From Neospora caninum Liverpool (Eukaryota; Apicomplexa; Conoidasida; Eucoccidiorida; Sarcocystidae), in NCBI RefSeq assembly GCF_000208865.1, contig NC_018394.1, forward strand, positions 455,635-519,634: a DNA stretch of 64,000 bases, given 5' to 3'. Numbering within the stretch: the stretch's first letter is position 1; every line of letters begins with the position of its first letter. Of the stretch, positions 36,801 through 49,153 are shown one piece after another. Below the pieces are notes generated by a model. The model saw only the letters and a program-made list of their open reading frames with translations, was not told where the DNA came from and made no database searches. The translations under genes and the position numbers were made by a program.

Positions 36801-37828
36801 GAGAAAGCGACATTCTGCGAGAGGACGCACACCGGCGGGGGGCTGCCTCGACGCCTCGTTGCCTCAGTTGTTCAGCGCCTCTCTGCGTCACTTCTTCTCA
36901 AACGTGTATCTTTTCCCTTTCCTCCTTCTTCTCTCTTCGTCTCTCTTCGTTCTTCTTCTCTTTTTCTTCGTCTCTCTTTCTTCTTCTTTCTTCTTTTCTC
37001 TTTCTTCTTACCTCTTTCCTCTTTCGTTTCGCTTTTTTCTCGCTATTTGTCGCACCCCTGACTCCAAAGGGGTTTCTCAATCGTCGCCCGTAGTAGCTCT
37101 CACTGTTGATGCCCCTACGTCTCGCTCGGCCTCATCTTCTGCTTTTCCATTCCTTCTTTCCTTTCCCATCTCACTTCCTCTCTCTTCTTTTCTCTTTCTT
37201 TCTCTCTTTTCTCGTTTCGTATCTTTCCTTTCGTTCTCCTCGTGTTTCGTCCCTGGTGTTGAACTACTCGGTACTCCTTCTGCGCCTTTTGCTGCGTGTT
37301 TCGCTCATTGGGAAATGCAGCAAGTCGATTACCGGTGTCTCTACGTTGAGATTTGAGCTGTTTTTCCTCTTCCTCACTTCCTGCTTTTCGCCCTCAAGAG
37401 GAAACAAAAAGGATGTGCCCGTGAAGCCAAGACCTCGTTCAGAGGAAAAACGCGGTTCGAGGTCGCGGCGACGCACAACTGATTCCCCCGACCACATGTC
37501 GCCCGGCCTCATCTCTATTTTTCGAAGCGAAGCGAAAGAACGCGATAACTCTCCAAACCTTTTCGTTTCCCTTTCGTCTTTGCGTCTCGTTTCCCTTTCT
37601 TCTTTGCGTCTCGTTCCCTTTTCCTTCGTCTTTGTCTGCCGTCTTTTCTCTCGTGGCCTTTGCTCATCACCAACGATTCCCCAGTTTTCTCTTTCGACGC
37701 TGAGCTCTCTGCTCGTCAGATCTCCCCGCGTTTCGTCTGCCTTTCTCCCGGCGGCATTTACGCGGCACCGACTTTTTCTGTTGAGCCTTTCCATCGGTTC
37801 CTCATCGACCCAGCTTCTTCGTCGAAAA
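33857..37828. other. Intergenic region between VPS26 and the E2 gene
   Basis: Both flanking genes run rightward, so this holds the VPS26 3' UTR and the E2 promoter and leader. It contains a (TG)n tract at 35418-35441 and a strongly CT-rich stretch at about 36895-37260 in the likely E2 leader. That stretch makes long but meaningless open frames on both strands. One ATG-initiated frame, 34831-35634, is listed separately. Confidence 0.45.
34831..35634 (+). CDS. Orphan ORF of 267 codons, doubtful
   Basis: An ATG-initiated frame between two rightward genes. Its composition is fairly normal, but it runs through the (TG)n microsatellite, giving alternating Val-Cys residues, and shows no recognisable domain, signal peptide or membrane segment. 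It may be chance or part of an unrecognised gene. Confidence 0.2.
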   Translation: MLNTSRVAHLRGCSSTSSPRNTPAFTWKAPVSRKTNRHALSTLTLDHSADGSVEADARALQFVFLPRDWNQFHRYVFTDSLEAPRGSCSSECLGHTLSFRESREKTQDSQGHTPIREIDAASAPQKKARVQEQFSATFFHPLLSPPRQLVFAPEKSPNRPALVTRHFTERLFHRPDESVLDEVSRSSSFAAEAIFQGFVCVCVCLRGNRPRTRWGIFGFSGMLWKERSFLSFALLRTSHRISASLSGTIRLGKGGVGGDAGSVKLPL

Positions 37829-39774
37829 ATGTCGACAGTTGCAGTAGGTTGCCGAGTTGTGAAGCAATCTCGGAGACGCCGTTCTCGATCTTCTTGTCTT
37901 TGCTTGCCTTCATAACTGTCAGCTTGCCGATACGCTGTGCTCGTGCACTTCTTAACACCCCGTAAGAGTCTTCTTCCTTCACCAGTGCGTCGACGACAGT
38001 TATATACGTATATATATAGGTAGACAGATATGCGCCTAAACCCTTGCATGCATTCTGTTCGAAAGCCCTACAGTGACGGATTTCCCGTTGTGTTTCCTCT
38101 CGCGCAGGGGTGGTTCACTCAGTCTCTCATCTTTTCTCCGTGGTTTCCTTCATGAAACTGGATGTTCGGAAGCATGCTTTTGTGTACCTTTGCTCTCCTC
38201 GTTCTTCAGAGGCGTCGCATCGTCCAAGACATTTCGCGCGTGACGCGCGACCCTCCACATGGCGTGCGGGCCTCGCCGTTTGCAGATAGCATGATGCATT
38301 GTCACGCCATCATCCACGGGTGAGAAGAAAGTCGTTTTCGTGGTTTCGGTTCCTTTTTCGAACGCCTACGCGTGCGGTGTTAAAAGGCGAAAAGAGGAAC
38401 GGGAAACGAAGTGGTGCATCCGCCCGGTTCGTGGAGTCTGTTGCGCGTCATCCGTGAGCCTCCGCGGGAGCTGTGGACACTCGCATGCGTCCGCATCCAA
38501 CCGGAGTAGGTAGGACGCGTCTTTTAGGTTTTTTCCTTTGTTCCTTTTCGAGAACGACTGCGTAGTCTGTCTCTGCCCCGACAGGGTCTCTCCCTGCTTC
38601 TGTCGGCTTACTGTTTTTCTTTCCCTTTCCCTCGTGCACAGACCGGAAGACACGATATGGGAATGTGGCACTTTCCACTTGATCATCACCTTCACGGAGG
38701 AGTACCCAGCCTTTCCGCCTAAAGTGCGTTTTCTCTCGCGCCTGTTCCACCCGAATGTCTACGCGGACGGCCGCATCTGCATCGATATTCTGCAAAACCA
38801 GTGGAGCGCCATGTACGACATCGCCGCCGTCCTCACGAGCATTCAGAGTCTCTTGAGTGACCCGAATCCGCACTCACCTGCGAATCCACAAGCCGCAAAA
38901 ATATTTGTCGAAAACCGCGAGGAGTACGATCGTCTTGTCCTGGTGAGTGGGCAGCGAACACAAACAACTGGGAGGCGGGAACGCGTAACAACGCGCCGCA
39001 GGCCTGGTTTCTATCTGTACGCACACCCGAACAGAGCGGCAGACTCACTCGCTCCTGGCGCAGCTAACATTGAGAGAAAACCTCAAATTACGTCTACAAT
39101 GCATATCGACATGTGTCGCTACAAATGTATTCATATATATATATATATATATATATGCTCGTGCGCTTGTGGGGCTGGCCCTTCCATTTGTAGCATGCAC
39201 TGGCGTCGATCCGTAGGTCGTAGGGAGCTGGACGCAGGCGGTTAGACAGGCTGTTTCTGTTAGTTAGAGAGCACATGATACCAGGCTTCTTTGTTGCACG
39301 TTAGAGTCGAGAAAGCGGTGGAAGATGTTTTGTCTCTACAGCGGAGCGCAGCTCTCGACCGACGCCGATGCATGCGTGGTAGTGACCGGAAACGTCGGTG
39401 AAGGGGTCTCTCGTTCGCAGTTTGAGAAGCAGAAAGTGCGTTGTTGAAAAACGCACCGAGCAGTCTTTCGAGCAGAGATGACCACAAACCGTAAAAGAAT
39501 CCCTCTGGGCACCTTGCTGGAGAGCAGAGGGTCAGAGCCGTTCGGGTGTCTAGGCAGCTCCCTTTCTCTCGACGTGGGCCTCTGTGTTTTCTCGACTTTG
39601 CCGCCTTCCTTCGCTTCCCATGTCATCGCTTGTTCTCGCGTTTTTTTGTGTCTCCTTGCGCTGCCGAAGATGTCTTCACGCCCTTTCCTCTGTGTGCGAT
39701 TCTCGCAGCAATGCGTGGAGGATAGCTGGTCGGTGCCGGCGCTTCCTCCAGGCATTTTGAACGGCGATCGCTGA
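37829..39774 (+). CDS. RAD6: Ubiquitin-conjugating enzyme E2, RAD6/UBE2A type
   Basis: This E2 accepts ubiquitin from E1 on a cysteine and, with a RING E3 of the RAD18/BRE1 kind, transfers it to targets such as histone H2B or PCNA. Exons 37829-37843 (five codons), 38210-38319, 38642-38942 and 39709-39774, phases 0, 2 and 0, give 163 residues. The first exon encodes MSTVA and splices to [11 protein letters not shown], mirroring yeast MSTPARRRLMRDFKRM. With that start the catalytic cysteine in [12 protein letters not shown] falls at residue 88, the position in yeast RAD6. The HPN motif (78-80) with the oxyanion-hole Asn, the [10 protein letters not shown] block and SILLSDPN-type [13 protein letters not shown] are present. 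The C terminus ([16 protein letters not shown]) differs from both yeast and human tails and lacks the long acidic yeast tail. Confidence 0.96.
39120..39157 (+). repeat. (TA)n microsatellite in the E2 gene's last intron
   Basis: About 22 bases of alternating TA in the 766-base intron before the last E2 exon. Confidence 0.85.
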
Positions 39775-42700
39775 GACGCGATCTTTGCTGCGGAAAACAG
39801 AGCCTCTGGCGTGGCGCGTGTGTACGAATATCTTTTCTGCCTTTAATCGACCTTTTGTGGCGAGCGTTGACCACGAGGTGGACTGCCGTTTAGGTCTGGA
39901 ACGTCATTGTTGACCGGATTCAGGTTCTTTTGGCGTGATGCTTTTGAAAGGTGGGAATCCAGATTGATTCTCAGCGGCGTGTCCGGTGGACGTTGTTAAG
40001 GCATCTGTTTGTAGCCGCAACACGGCGGGCGTCTCGCATTTGAGAAGCATCGTGTCTTTCCGTCCCCATTCAGGATTCGGCCTGGGAGGACGAGGTGGAG
40101 CTTTCAGCGACACAGGGGATTTCTTTTCTCGGCGGGCCCGTCATTTCTCCGGGCCGTACGCTGCGAACGTTTTTACCACGGCCGTTTCTCAGGTGTCCCC
40201 AAACGGATGGCGAGAAGGGAAGCGCAAATCGTCATCCCCTTCACGTTCTGGATAAATATCAGTATACCATTGTATCACGTGGTCCTCCGATCCCATCTGA
40301 TTTGTGCGTGTGTGCGCTGTATATACACTGTAAACACATTTTTGAAGCAGGCCGTTTTGTGCAGGGTTGGGCTGCTTGCTTGGGAATGGGGAAGTAGCAA
40401 ATGCGCGAGATGGTTGCATCGCAATCGAGACAAGAGCTGCCGAGTGTCCTTGTTCGCTGTCTGCGACCTACAGTCCGAAAAACCTTTTAAAAACCACCTC
40501 TAACGCGACTTCTGACGTTCTGATACGGAGAGCGGGCGGGCGGCGGCTCGCCTGGACAACCCCTCGATGTGACACGCCATCCGGTTTTCCGCTTCGATCT
40601 CATCCACTGTGAGGCAAATGTGAAACGTGTATAGTTCTGTAGAGGAAAACGAACTCGACAACATCTATTGCTTCCGTCATTCTTCCTGGAAACGCCGGAA
40701 CTTCACAGTTTGCTCGCTCGGCATGTGGCGTCGGGGGTGTTGGAACGTAGAATTATCCTCGCCGTCAGTATGCATGCTTTTCAGAAACGTAAAAAGGGAC
40801 GTGTAAGACGCCAGGGAAGAGCGCGACACGAATATCCGGCGCACAGTCATATTGCACTTTTTGCGAGCCTTCATTTGAACAGAGTCCACGACTGAGTCAG
40901 CACCTGTTATGAGGATTGACACAGCGATTCAGTTGGAGGGAGAGCGCGCCTCTGGCAAGAGCACTGAACACGTCGATCTTTTTAGTCTTCGAGAAAAAGA
41001 CCTGTTGCAAACTCACTGCGTCGCCTGGATTGGCAACCTGCCACTCAACTTGTGCACGACCCACCGGGAAAAATACTCAAGAACCCTGACGAGGAAAGCA
41101 CGCGCGGCAAGTCGAAGACGGAGACGAAGCGCAACAGACAACGATTGAAAGGCACAAATAGGGCAAACAGTTCACGCGACTGTAACCGCGCTCACTGCCT
41201 TCCTCTGGACCTATGCGTCGCCGGAGGCGACAAGCAGACACCAAGACGCGCCGTTACCGTGCGCAGAACGGCTCACTATAGAAAATATGAAGACGTGGAA
41301 CGGGGCCGTCGTTCCGTCGGCACTTCCGCCAGTACGAGCTGAAAAAGCTTCGACACCTAGACAAGACAGAAGGGTCCACAGAAACTTCTCAGAATCCGAA
41401 GAAGTTCCATAGCAAGAATCCGTTTTGTGTTCGGGCAGTGTAGCCACCGAGTACGAGGCCACGAATGCCGGCCAGAAGCAAGTTCACACGGCAAAGGCCG
41501 CCTCTACAGTCTGTGTTTTGGATACCCTCAGGCAATAATGGTCTCAACTTCTCTCGGTGAATCTTTCCTTCTAGGAAAGCACTCTGGTTAGGGCGTTCAG
41601 TTCTGACATCTCTCCTGGGAAAAGAACCTACACGGACCCGCCCAGCCAAACCGCTAATGAGAAGAGGTTCCAAGCTGCCGGACTGTTTCCGGGAGTTTCT
41701 GTCTCTTCCAGTGTTCCGGAATGCTCGTGGTACTCTGGCGCATTTTGGTAAGCGTGCTACGGCCTCTGTGTGTGTGCTTCTGCGCTCTCTTTGATTGCAT
41801 TGGTCGTCGCCGGTTCTGCCGTGCTCTGTGCCTACTTGTACAGAGCTCCTCCCTGCACAACAGAAGCTGGTCCTCCCCTAGGACCGCCCGCAACATACGT
41901 GTTTCGCATCCGTACCACGTCCTCATGTCTCTCTTTCTTTGTAGAAATAGAAATGTGTGTGATATCCATGCGCGTCGGCGAGGCTTCACAGCCGTCGCAC
42001 GCGCAACTGAGACATCGTGGAGCGGTCGCGGTCGCTACCTGGCAGATTGCCGACGTCTCTGTGCCGGGTTACACCTCCGCATTTTCTAGGTTTTTTCTCT
42101 GGCACTGACGCCTGCTTGTTTCCTTCCAGCATCCGCGCGAAGGTGACTCTCGCTAGCGAGAGACGATGCGGCACGACGCGGAGACCAGAAGCCTCGCTGT
42201 AGTGTCGTCTCCGCCGTTGGGTGATCGCCGGAACCAACCTGGAGCACGCGAAACCGCCGGTGACCGCGCAGGGGAAGTGCGCTCGCTTCTCGAGAGATAT
42301 CCACGTTCCTCCCTGTTTTTCATGCAATACCACACCCTCGTCAACAAGAGGAAGCTCGCGGAATGGCAAAAAAGCGCGTTTTATTCGGCACCCTTGGTAA
42401 CACTAGAATCTGGTGGTGTGCCTCTTTGTGCTCGTGTAGAGACACGCCCGCTGCACGCGGCCGGCTACAAGAGCCAGAGGGTCTTCTTCGTGGGTTTTTG
42501 TCCACCTCGCGAGTCCAAAAACATGTGGAATTTGTTCGGTCCACTCCTTCCTGAAGGTCGCGCGGCATTATTCGCCGCCTAAACAGACGAGACGTCCCCG
42601 GTAACTTCTTGCGGGGGCATGTAGGAATGTGCACTAGTTCGCGTTGCAGAACAGAACGTGGATACCGGCGGAACTCACCCTGGTGCTCGGTTTCGGCCGT

Positions 42701-43435
42701 GGAGACAAACGCAAGGCAACGCAGGAGAGGCGGGGAATCTGGGCTGTGTCGCGCGATTCCGAGGGGCTGGTTCCCTCGTTTTCCTCGATGGTGCTCTCCG
42801 ATTGTCAGAAATCTCGTCAGCACAATTGGTTCGTGATTCGGTTTCAAAATCCCTGTATGAGGCGCGTTTCCAGAAGCTTCCGCTCGCTGCTTTCCTGGCG
42901 ACCTGAGACCCCGCGACCCACGACGCTTCGGAGCAGGAGAGGCAGCTGTCCAGGCAGGACTCCACTCAAGACATGCGACTCCTGCAGACTACCAGAGCTC
43001 GCCATTTTACGCGGCTTTTCGGAATTTCCGGCAAGACTGCTGTTCTGGACCGCGTCTCTTCCGCAGTAAAAACGTGTTCCCTGTGGACAGAAACGCAAAC
43101 TAGAGTGTTGTCTTACACCTCGCTTTACGAGAGAGTCGCCGTCATTAGCGTTTCTCGTCGGCGCTCCGCGCGACAAACCCCCATGTGCAGAACGCAGCTG
43201 CAAGAGGCGATCTCGAGGCAAAACGAAGGAAACCAACAATCGACCTCAATCGTCCGGTCTTCTCTTTCTTCGACACCGCCTTTTCAACTGGAAAGATCTT
43301 CACGGAAAGCAGACCGGAATATGCCGGTGTGTGTTTGGCTCGGAAAAATGCACGCGTCCTCTGCTGTACATACACCTCAATGAGGACCCTGCTCCATATA
43401 CCGAACATCTGCCCCGCCTACTTTTTTTCACTGCC
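39775..43435. other. Intergenic region between the E2 and Na+/H+ exchanger genes
   Basis: About 3.7 kb holding the E2 3' UTR and the exchanger promoter and leader. Frames at 41770-42108 (one hydrophobic stretch, no ATG) and 42166-42582 (138 codons with ATG, no recognisable domain) are the longest with plausible composition, but I cannot support either as a gene. A near copy of the dispersed 12-mer (CTGTACATACAC, reverse orientation) lies at 43364-43375, 60 bases before the exchanger ATG. Confidence 0.4.
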
Positions 43436-46400
43436 ATGCTGATCTTCTTTCCTCCTCTCTCCCGCGCACCGCGGGACAGAGGGAACTCGGTATTCTCTAG
43501 AAGATGTCGCCTGCTTCCCCCTCCGTTCCTCCTGCTCTCGAGTGTCTCCCTTGCTCTCGCCAGTCTTTCTCATTCCCTGCCTGCTTCTCGCACCTTGCTT
43601 GCTGAGTCCCCCTCTCTCTCGCTGCCTGCGCTTCTTCTCGCTTCCGCCTCCGACAGCCTGTCTGGACACTGGGCCGGTCTGTTTCCTCTGCCGTCATTCT
43701 TTAACGGAAACTCCACGTCACCTTCTTCCAGCGATTCCTCTGGCAGCGCAAATGATCACCCGCCCGCGCCTGTTTCCGCCCCGGAACCTCCCGTGCCACC
43801 CCCACCCCGTGTAGCGCCGCCCGCCGGAGCTCCAAGCGTCATTAAAGAAGCGTCTGCGTCAACAGACGCGTCTTCCGCTCCTCTCGAGGAAACGGATTCT
43901 TCTTCCTCGGCTTCTCCCCCTCCTTCCTCAACCGCTTCGTCGGCGCCTTCGCTCTTCGCGCAAGATGAAGCAGACAAGAAGAAAGAAGACAAGTCTCCGT
44001 CGAAGCTCGCCACTGCGGCTCCGACGGCTGCTGAAGGCCTGACTGCTTCGTTCACAAACGTCAACATGCTTCTTCTCGCGCTCTGTCTCCTCTGCTGCTT
44101 CACTCTCGGATACTTCATCCACATGAATGTCATTCCTCACCTCCCCGACTCTGCCGCTGCCATGCTCACGGGCGTCTTGTTTGGGCTCCTCGCCAGGCTC
44201 TTCGGCCCGTCTCCGTCAGAGAACTCGTTCCTTCACTTCGACCCTCAGTTCTTCTATTTCGTTCTTCTTCCCCCCATCGTCCTGGAAGCAGGCTTCTGCC
44301 TCAACAAAGCAGCCTTCCTGTACAACCTAGGAGCCATCCTCCTGCTCTCGATTCTCGGTAAACAAAACCTTCCGATACACACGATGGAAGTCTTCCGATA
44401 CACAGTCCCCCTCTTCCGACCTGCGTGCTGCCCCAATTACTTTTCTCTTCACTTCCGGCTATCTATCTATCCATCTATCTATCTGTCTATCTCTAGATCT
44501 AATGTGTAGCTGCAGATCTGCAGAGGTGCGGGGCTGTATGGAGTGCCGGAGAGAGACCGGTTTTGTTTAGTTTGTGACTGGCTTCTGTTCTTTCCGATGC
44601 ACTCTTTCACTTTTTTCGTTTCCTTTTCAGGCACGCTGCTGTCCACTGTTGTCGTCGCGCAAATCACTTTTTCGACGGCGCACATTTCCGGCCTGGAAGG
44701 CCCAGCACACGAGATTCGCGGGTTTTCGTGGGCTTTTGCCGCGCTCATCAGCGCGACTGACACTGTCGCGACACTGAGCATCATCGGCAGTCCCAAGTTC
44801 CGCCTGGGGAAAAAGGGAGTGGACTTGTACAGCATCTTAATGGGGGAAAGTGTGCTGAATGATGCCGTCTCGATCGCCCTCACCAGAAGCGTCTTGAAAC
44901 TCTTCTTCACTGCCGACGCCGCTGTCGCCCAGATGGCCTCTGGCATCGATGTAAGCGAGATGAAACCGGGCGACAGGAACTGTGCATGAACACTTCCCTA
45001 CCAATATATATATATATATATATATATGCATAATCTGTCGCGTCGTAGGGCAAAAACGCGTGTATGAGTGAACGAAATGCTGCACGTACATTCATGGAGA
45101 CGTACCTGGAAACCTATGCACCTACATATTCGATTATACATATAAATGTGGGTGTAGGCATATGCACATGAAGATATACATGCATACAAAGCGTACGAAT
45201 GCACTTTAAAAAATATATATGCACACGGGTATGTTTGGGAAGCGGGGCTTATCGATGTGCCTCGAATCTGCAGCTTTGTAACCAATTCGCGGATTTCGAG
45301 CGGTTTCCTTTCAGGTGATTGCGGATTTTGTGTCCGTCGTCGTCGGAAGTCTCGTGGCCGGCCTAGGTCTGGGCGGTCTCTGCTGTTTCTGCTTCCGCCA
45401 CTCGCAACTCAAAAAGTAGGTTTCCTGCCGCAGGAAAGAAGCCGACTTTTCAGAGGCAACAGGCTTGACAGGCCAGCTTCTCTCCCCTCCACGCTGGAGA
45501 CCGTTGCCTCCTATTTCAGCGTCTCAGTGTCTCGCTCTCGGGTTGTGTCGACGGGGATCTGGACAGCGACTCCCCTTTTATTTCGGCTTCTCTACAAAAG
45601 CTCTCGTTTCCCCAATGGCCTTCTCCCTCTGGATCTCCCCTTTTTCTGGTTCTTTCCTCTTTTCCTCTTGTCAGGCTTCCGGAATACGAACTGGCGATCA
45701 CACTGCTGACAGCCTACATGGCGTTCGGCGTGTCAGAATGGTTAGGCTTCTCCGGCGTCGTCGCTCTCTTTTTCTGCGGAGTCATGCTCGGACACTTCAA
45801 CGTGTAAGTGTGCCGATTTGCGTGAAAAATCGCGACTCTCAGAGAGCATAACAAGTTCCCCATCCGCGCGTCGCCGAGCGCGTTCTCAAGATCTCTCTCG
45901 CGCACGTCTCGACTCCGTTCTCTGCCAGCCTTTTCACTCTGCGATTGCAGCCACGCCCGTGTCGCCGGCGGATCGCGCGAGCTCGGTTCTCGTTTCGTCG
46001 GGAAAGGCCTGTTTCTCCCGTCCAAAACCGAAAAAACAGACGCGCACTGCATTTCGCCTGAGAGTTAGAGCTGAAGCGACACCCTAGGACTCTCCGCTTT
46101 TGGCTGCACGCAACGCGTGCAGGCCTGGAGTTACTTCCAAACCTGCAAAATGTACTGTGTGGATCCATATACATATGATTACCTAGCCTTGAAAATACAC
46201 TTCTCTACATAGATACGTGTTTCGAGTGAATCGGAAGACTCTCTGAAGCAACGCCGTGTGATTTCCTTTTGTTAAAAAAGAGTTGTTTTTTTATCGCTGT
46301 GCTTCGCTTTCGCCGGCTTTTCGGCAGCCACAACCTCTCTAAGAAATCGAGGTATTCAATCGACACGGTCTTCAAGACGATTGCGTTGATCAGCGAAAAA

Positions 46401-47400
46401 ATCGTCTTTGCTTATCTCGGCGTCGTCGCGGCTGTAGGAGTTGGTAAGTCGAAAAAACAGGTGCTTCTCAAACTTACACATCTCCCTGGGCACGCCTACT
46501 CATGCGCATCTGCTTCCCGTTTCCGTCTTCTTCGTCTTTGTGCGTGCCTTTCAGTCCATCCGTATCTCTCTATGATTATGTCCGGCTTCCTAGATCTATA
46601 TGGATACCAATTCGTAAATCTGTGTCGATCTCTATCTCTTTGCGCTGTATATCGCTCTCGCTCTTTGTCTTACAATCTTTCCCTCTTTCTGTCTGCCTAT
46701 TTCTCACCACAGACAGACCAGTTTCTGTCTTTTCTACCTGTCTCTCTCTCCACCGATATGTCGTCTCCTGTATAGGTTTCTTGCTTCCACGCAGAGAGTG
46801 TATGTACAGCGGACACATATGCTTCGAGCCTGTTTCGTGGCGCCGCTACCAGCTGGCCTTCCAGTCCCCGCACCCTGAAGGCTTCATTGTCTTCTTTATT
46901 CTTCTCTCTCTTTCGGTGAACCTATTGCTCTTTTGCGCTTTGTTCTCATCGTTTCTTGTCGCTGCGTGGTTCGTCTTCGTCTCTCGCCGCCTTCGAACCC
47001 CGTTTTCTATCGGTGAAAAGGGACTGAATCCGTGCCGAGTCTCTCGAGTTTCTCAATCTGCCTCTGGAAAAGCCTTTGCTCTGCTTTCGGTCGCAGGCGA
47101 ACGAACCTTCAACATCTTTTTCGTCCTCATTGCGCTCGGCGCATGCGCCGTCAGCCGCGTCGCCTGTGTCTTCCCTCTCTGCTTCATCAGCAACAAGTCC
47201 GTCTTCGGAAAAAAAAACCTCGCTCCTTAGGCATCTCGCGACTCGCTCTCCCCTATCAGTCCATTTCGGAGTCAAGCAAACAGAGGCACAGCTACTTTTT
47301 TGCCAAAACCATCTAATATATATATATATATGTACATAGAGAACATCTATTCATACAACTACTTATGCTTACAACTATTTATATATATGTATATATATGT

Positions 47401-47434
<34 letters not shown>

Positions 47435-49100
47435 ATCTGCATGCAGCGACACCGCTGTCGCGTCGTCTCTGTCTTCAGACAGGTGCGTGTGTGGGTGATT
47501 GTGGATTCGGTTGCACATGCGCGAGCACAGAGAAGAACGAGCGCATTTGTTCGTTCCCGTGTGGATTTGATCCCGGCGCCGGAAGTGCCGTTCTTTTTTG
47601 CTTGCAAAAGCCTGCGAGAAGCGTCTGCTTGGGGCGCCTTTCTCTGACGAAGAACATCTTTTTTTTCCTTCGCGCAGGTTCAGGCGCGAGGAGGAGAAGA
47701 TCGACTGCGGTCAGCAAGTCCTCATATGGCTGGCCGGCCTTCGAGGCGCAGTTGCCTTCGCGCTCGCCATGACCATTCCGTGCAGCCACGACATGTGGCG
47801 AGCTGTCTGCAGGCACAACAAGGTAACTCTTTTCTTTTCAACATCGTCGCGGATCCCCGAACATACACGCGGTTCGGTTGTCTCGCTTTTGCGCTTTGCA
47901 TGCATGTCGATGCTGCCTACGCATCTCCACAGATCCACACACACATGTGGGTGCGTCGTGTTTTTTGCTCTCGCATCTCTTCATATACACCGCGTCCTTT
48001 CTTCCCCTGTTCATTTGTACATACACCGCAGACACATACCTATACCCACGTACATGAGAATGCGTACTTATATACACAGTAGGTGGATACGTAGACGAGA
48101 CATCGGCGCGGCCACACACACTGTGTGAAGGTTGTGAGTTGAGGCCTGGACCTCTGTGCGTCTTTCAAGAGGGCTGCGCGAATTCGTGGTCCTTGTCTGC
48201 TTTTAGGATTTGGTGGTCACGACAACGCTGGTCTTGGTGGCGATTACGACTCTGGGGATCGGCTCAATTCTCGAGTACTCCGCAGTGAAGCTTGGCGCTG
48301 TGCAGCCGCGCCAAGAGGGAGTCGACGGCAGCGCCGCCCTGCTGATGCATGCGCAACCGGGCGGAGAGGGGCGATTTCGCTCGCTCGCTAGCAACGGCGA
48401 GAAGGGCCGACGTAGACAGAGCAGTCCTGGAGAGACACAACCCGCCTCGCTGGCCTGTCTCTCCTCGTCCAGCATCGCCACTCTCGACTCTGCCTCTGCG
48501 CAAGCAGCGTGTCCAACTGCCGGGGACGGAGCAAGAGAAGAGGGAGAACGAGAAAGGAGAGATGGAGGAAGAGACAGAAGTGGGGAAGGACGAGGCGCAG
48601 AGAATGAGGGAAACGAGTACTTCGCAGTGCAGTGGCACACGCAGCACTGGGAAGGAGAGAGAGGTTTGCCGGGACCAGAGAGAAGGAGCCGCGGGAGCGA
48701 AGAGGATTTTTGCAGAGGTACGGAGAGGGAGGCTTGGGAAGCACCAACACACACACACATGACACACGTGATCGCACGCGAGAAGACAGAGGCGATCCAA
48801 CTTGCACGTGGATCACTGTTTCTACCGATGGGGGAAGGCCGCGCATCCTACTCGCATATGCACATGTACACCCATATGCACACGTCCATACATTTAGAGA
48901 GAAAGGTAGATAAACTTGTGTATGTGTGCGTCTCTGTCTCGTCAAAGATACGTGTATACGACGTACGCCATGTCGTCCGCTTTCTTGTTTGAAACAGTGG
49001 ATAGACCGTCTCTACGCACTTTTGTTGATTTCCATCCGACAGGAACCAAACCTTCCTCATCCAAGTGTTTTCCTTAAATGGTAAAAACGGTAATGCGATA

Positions 49101-49153
<53 letters not shown>

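Noticed and set aside
37264..38049. 261-codon minus-strand frame rich in Arg, Glu and Lys
   Set aside because: Antisense of the CT-rich E2 leader; the charged composition follows from GAGA-type bases.
43331..43435. Upstream in-frame extension of the Na+/H+ exchanger
   Set aside because: It adds 35 polar residues before the hydrophobic signal-like segment and has a poorer start context; the ATG at 43436 gives a conventional membrane-protein start.
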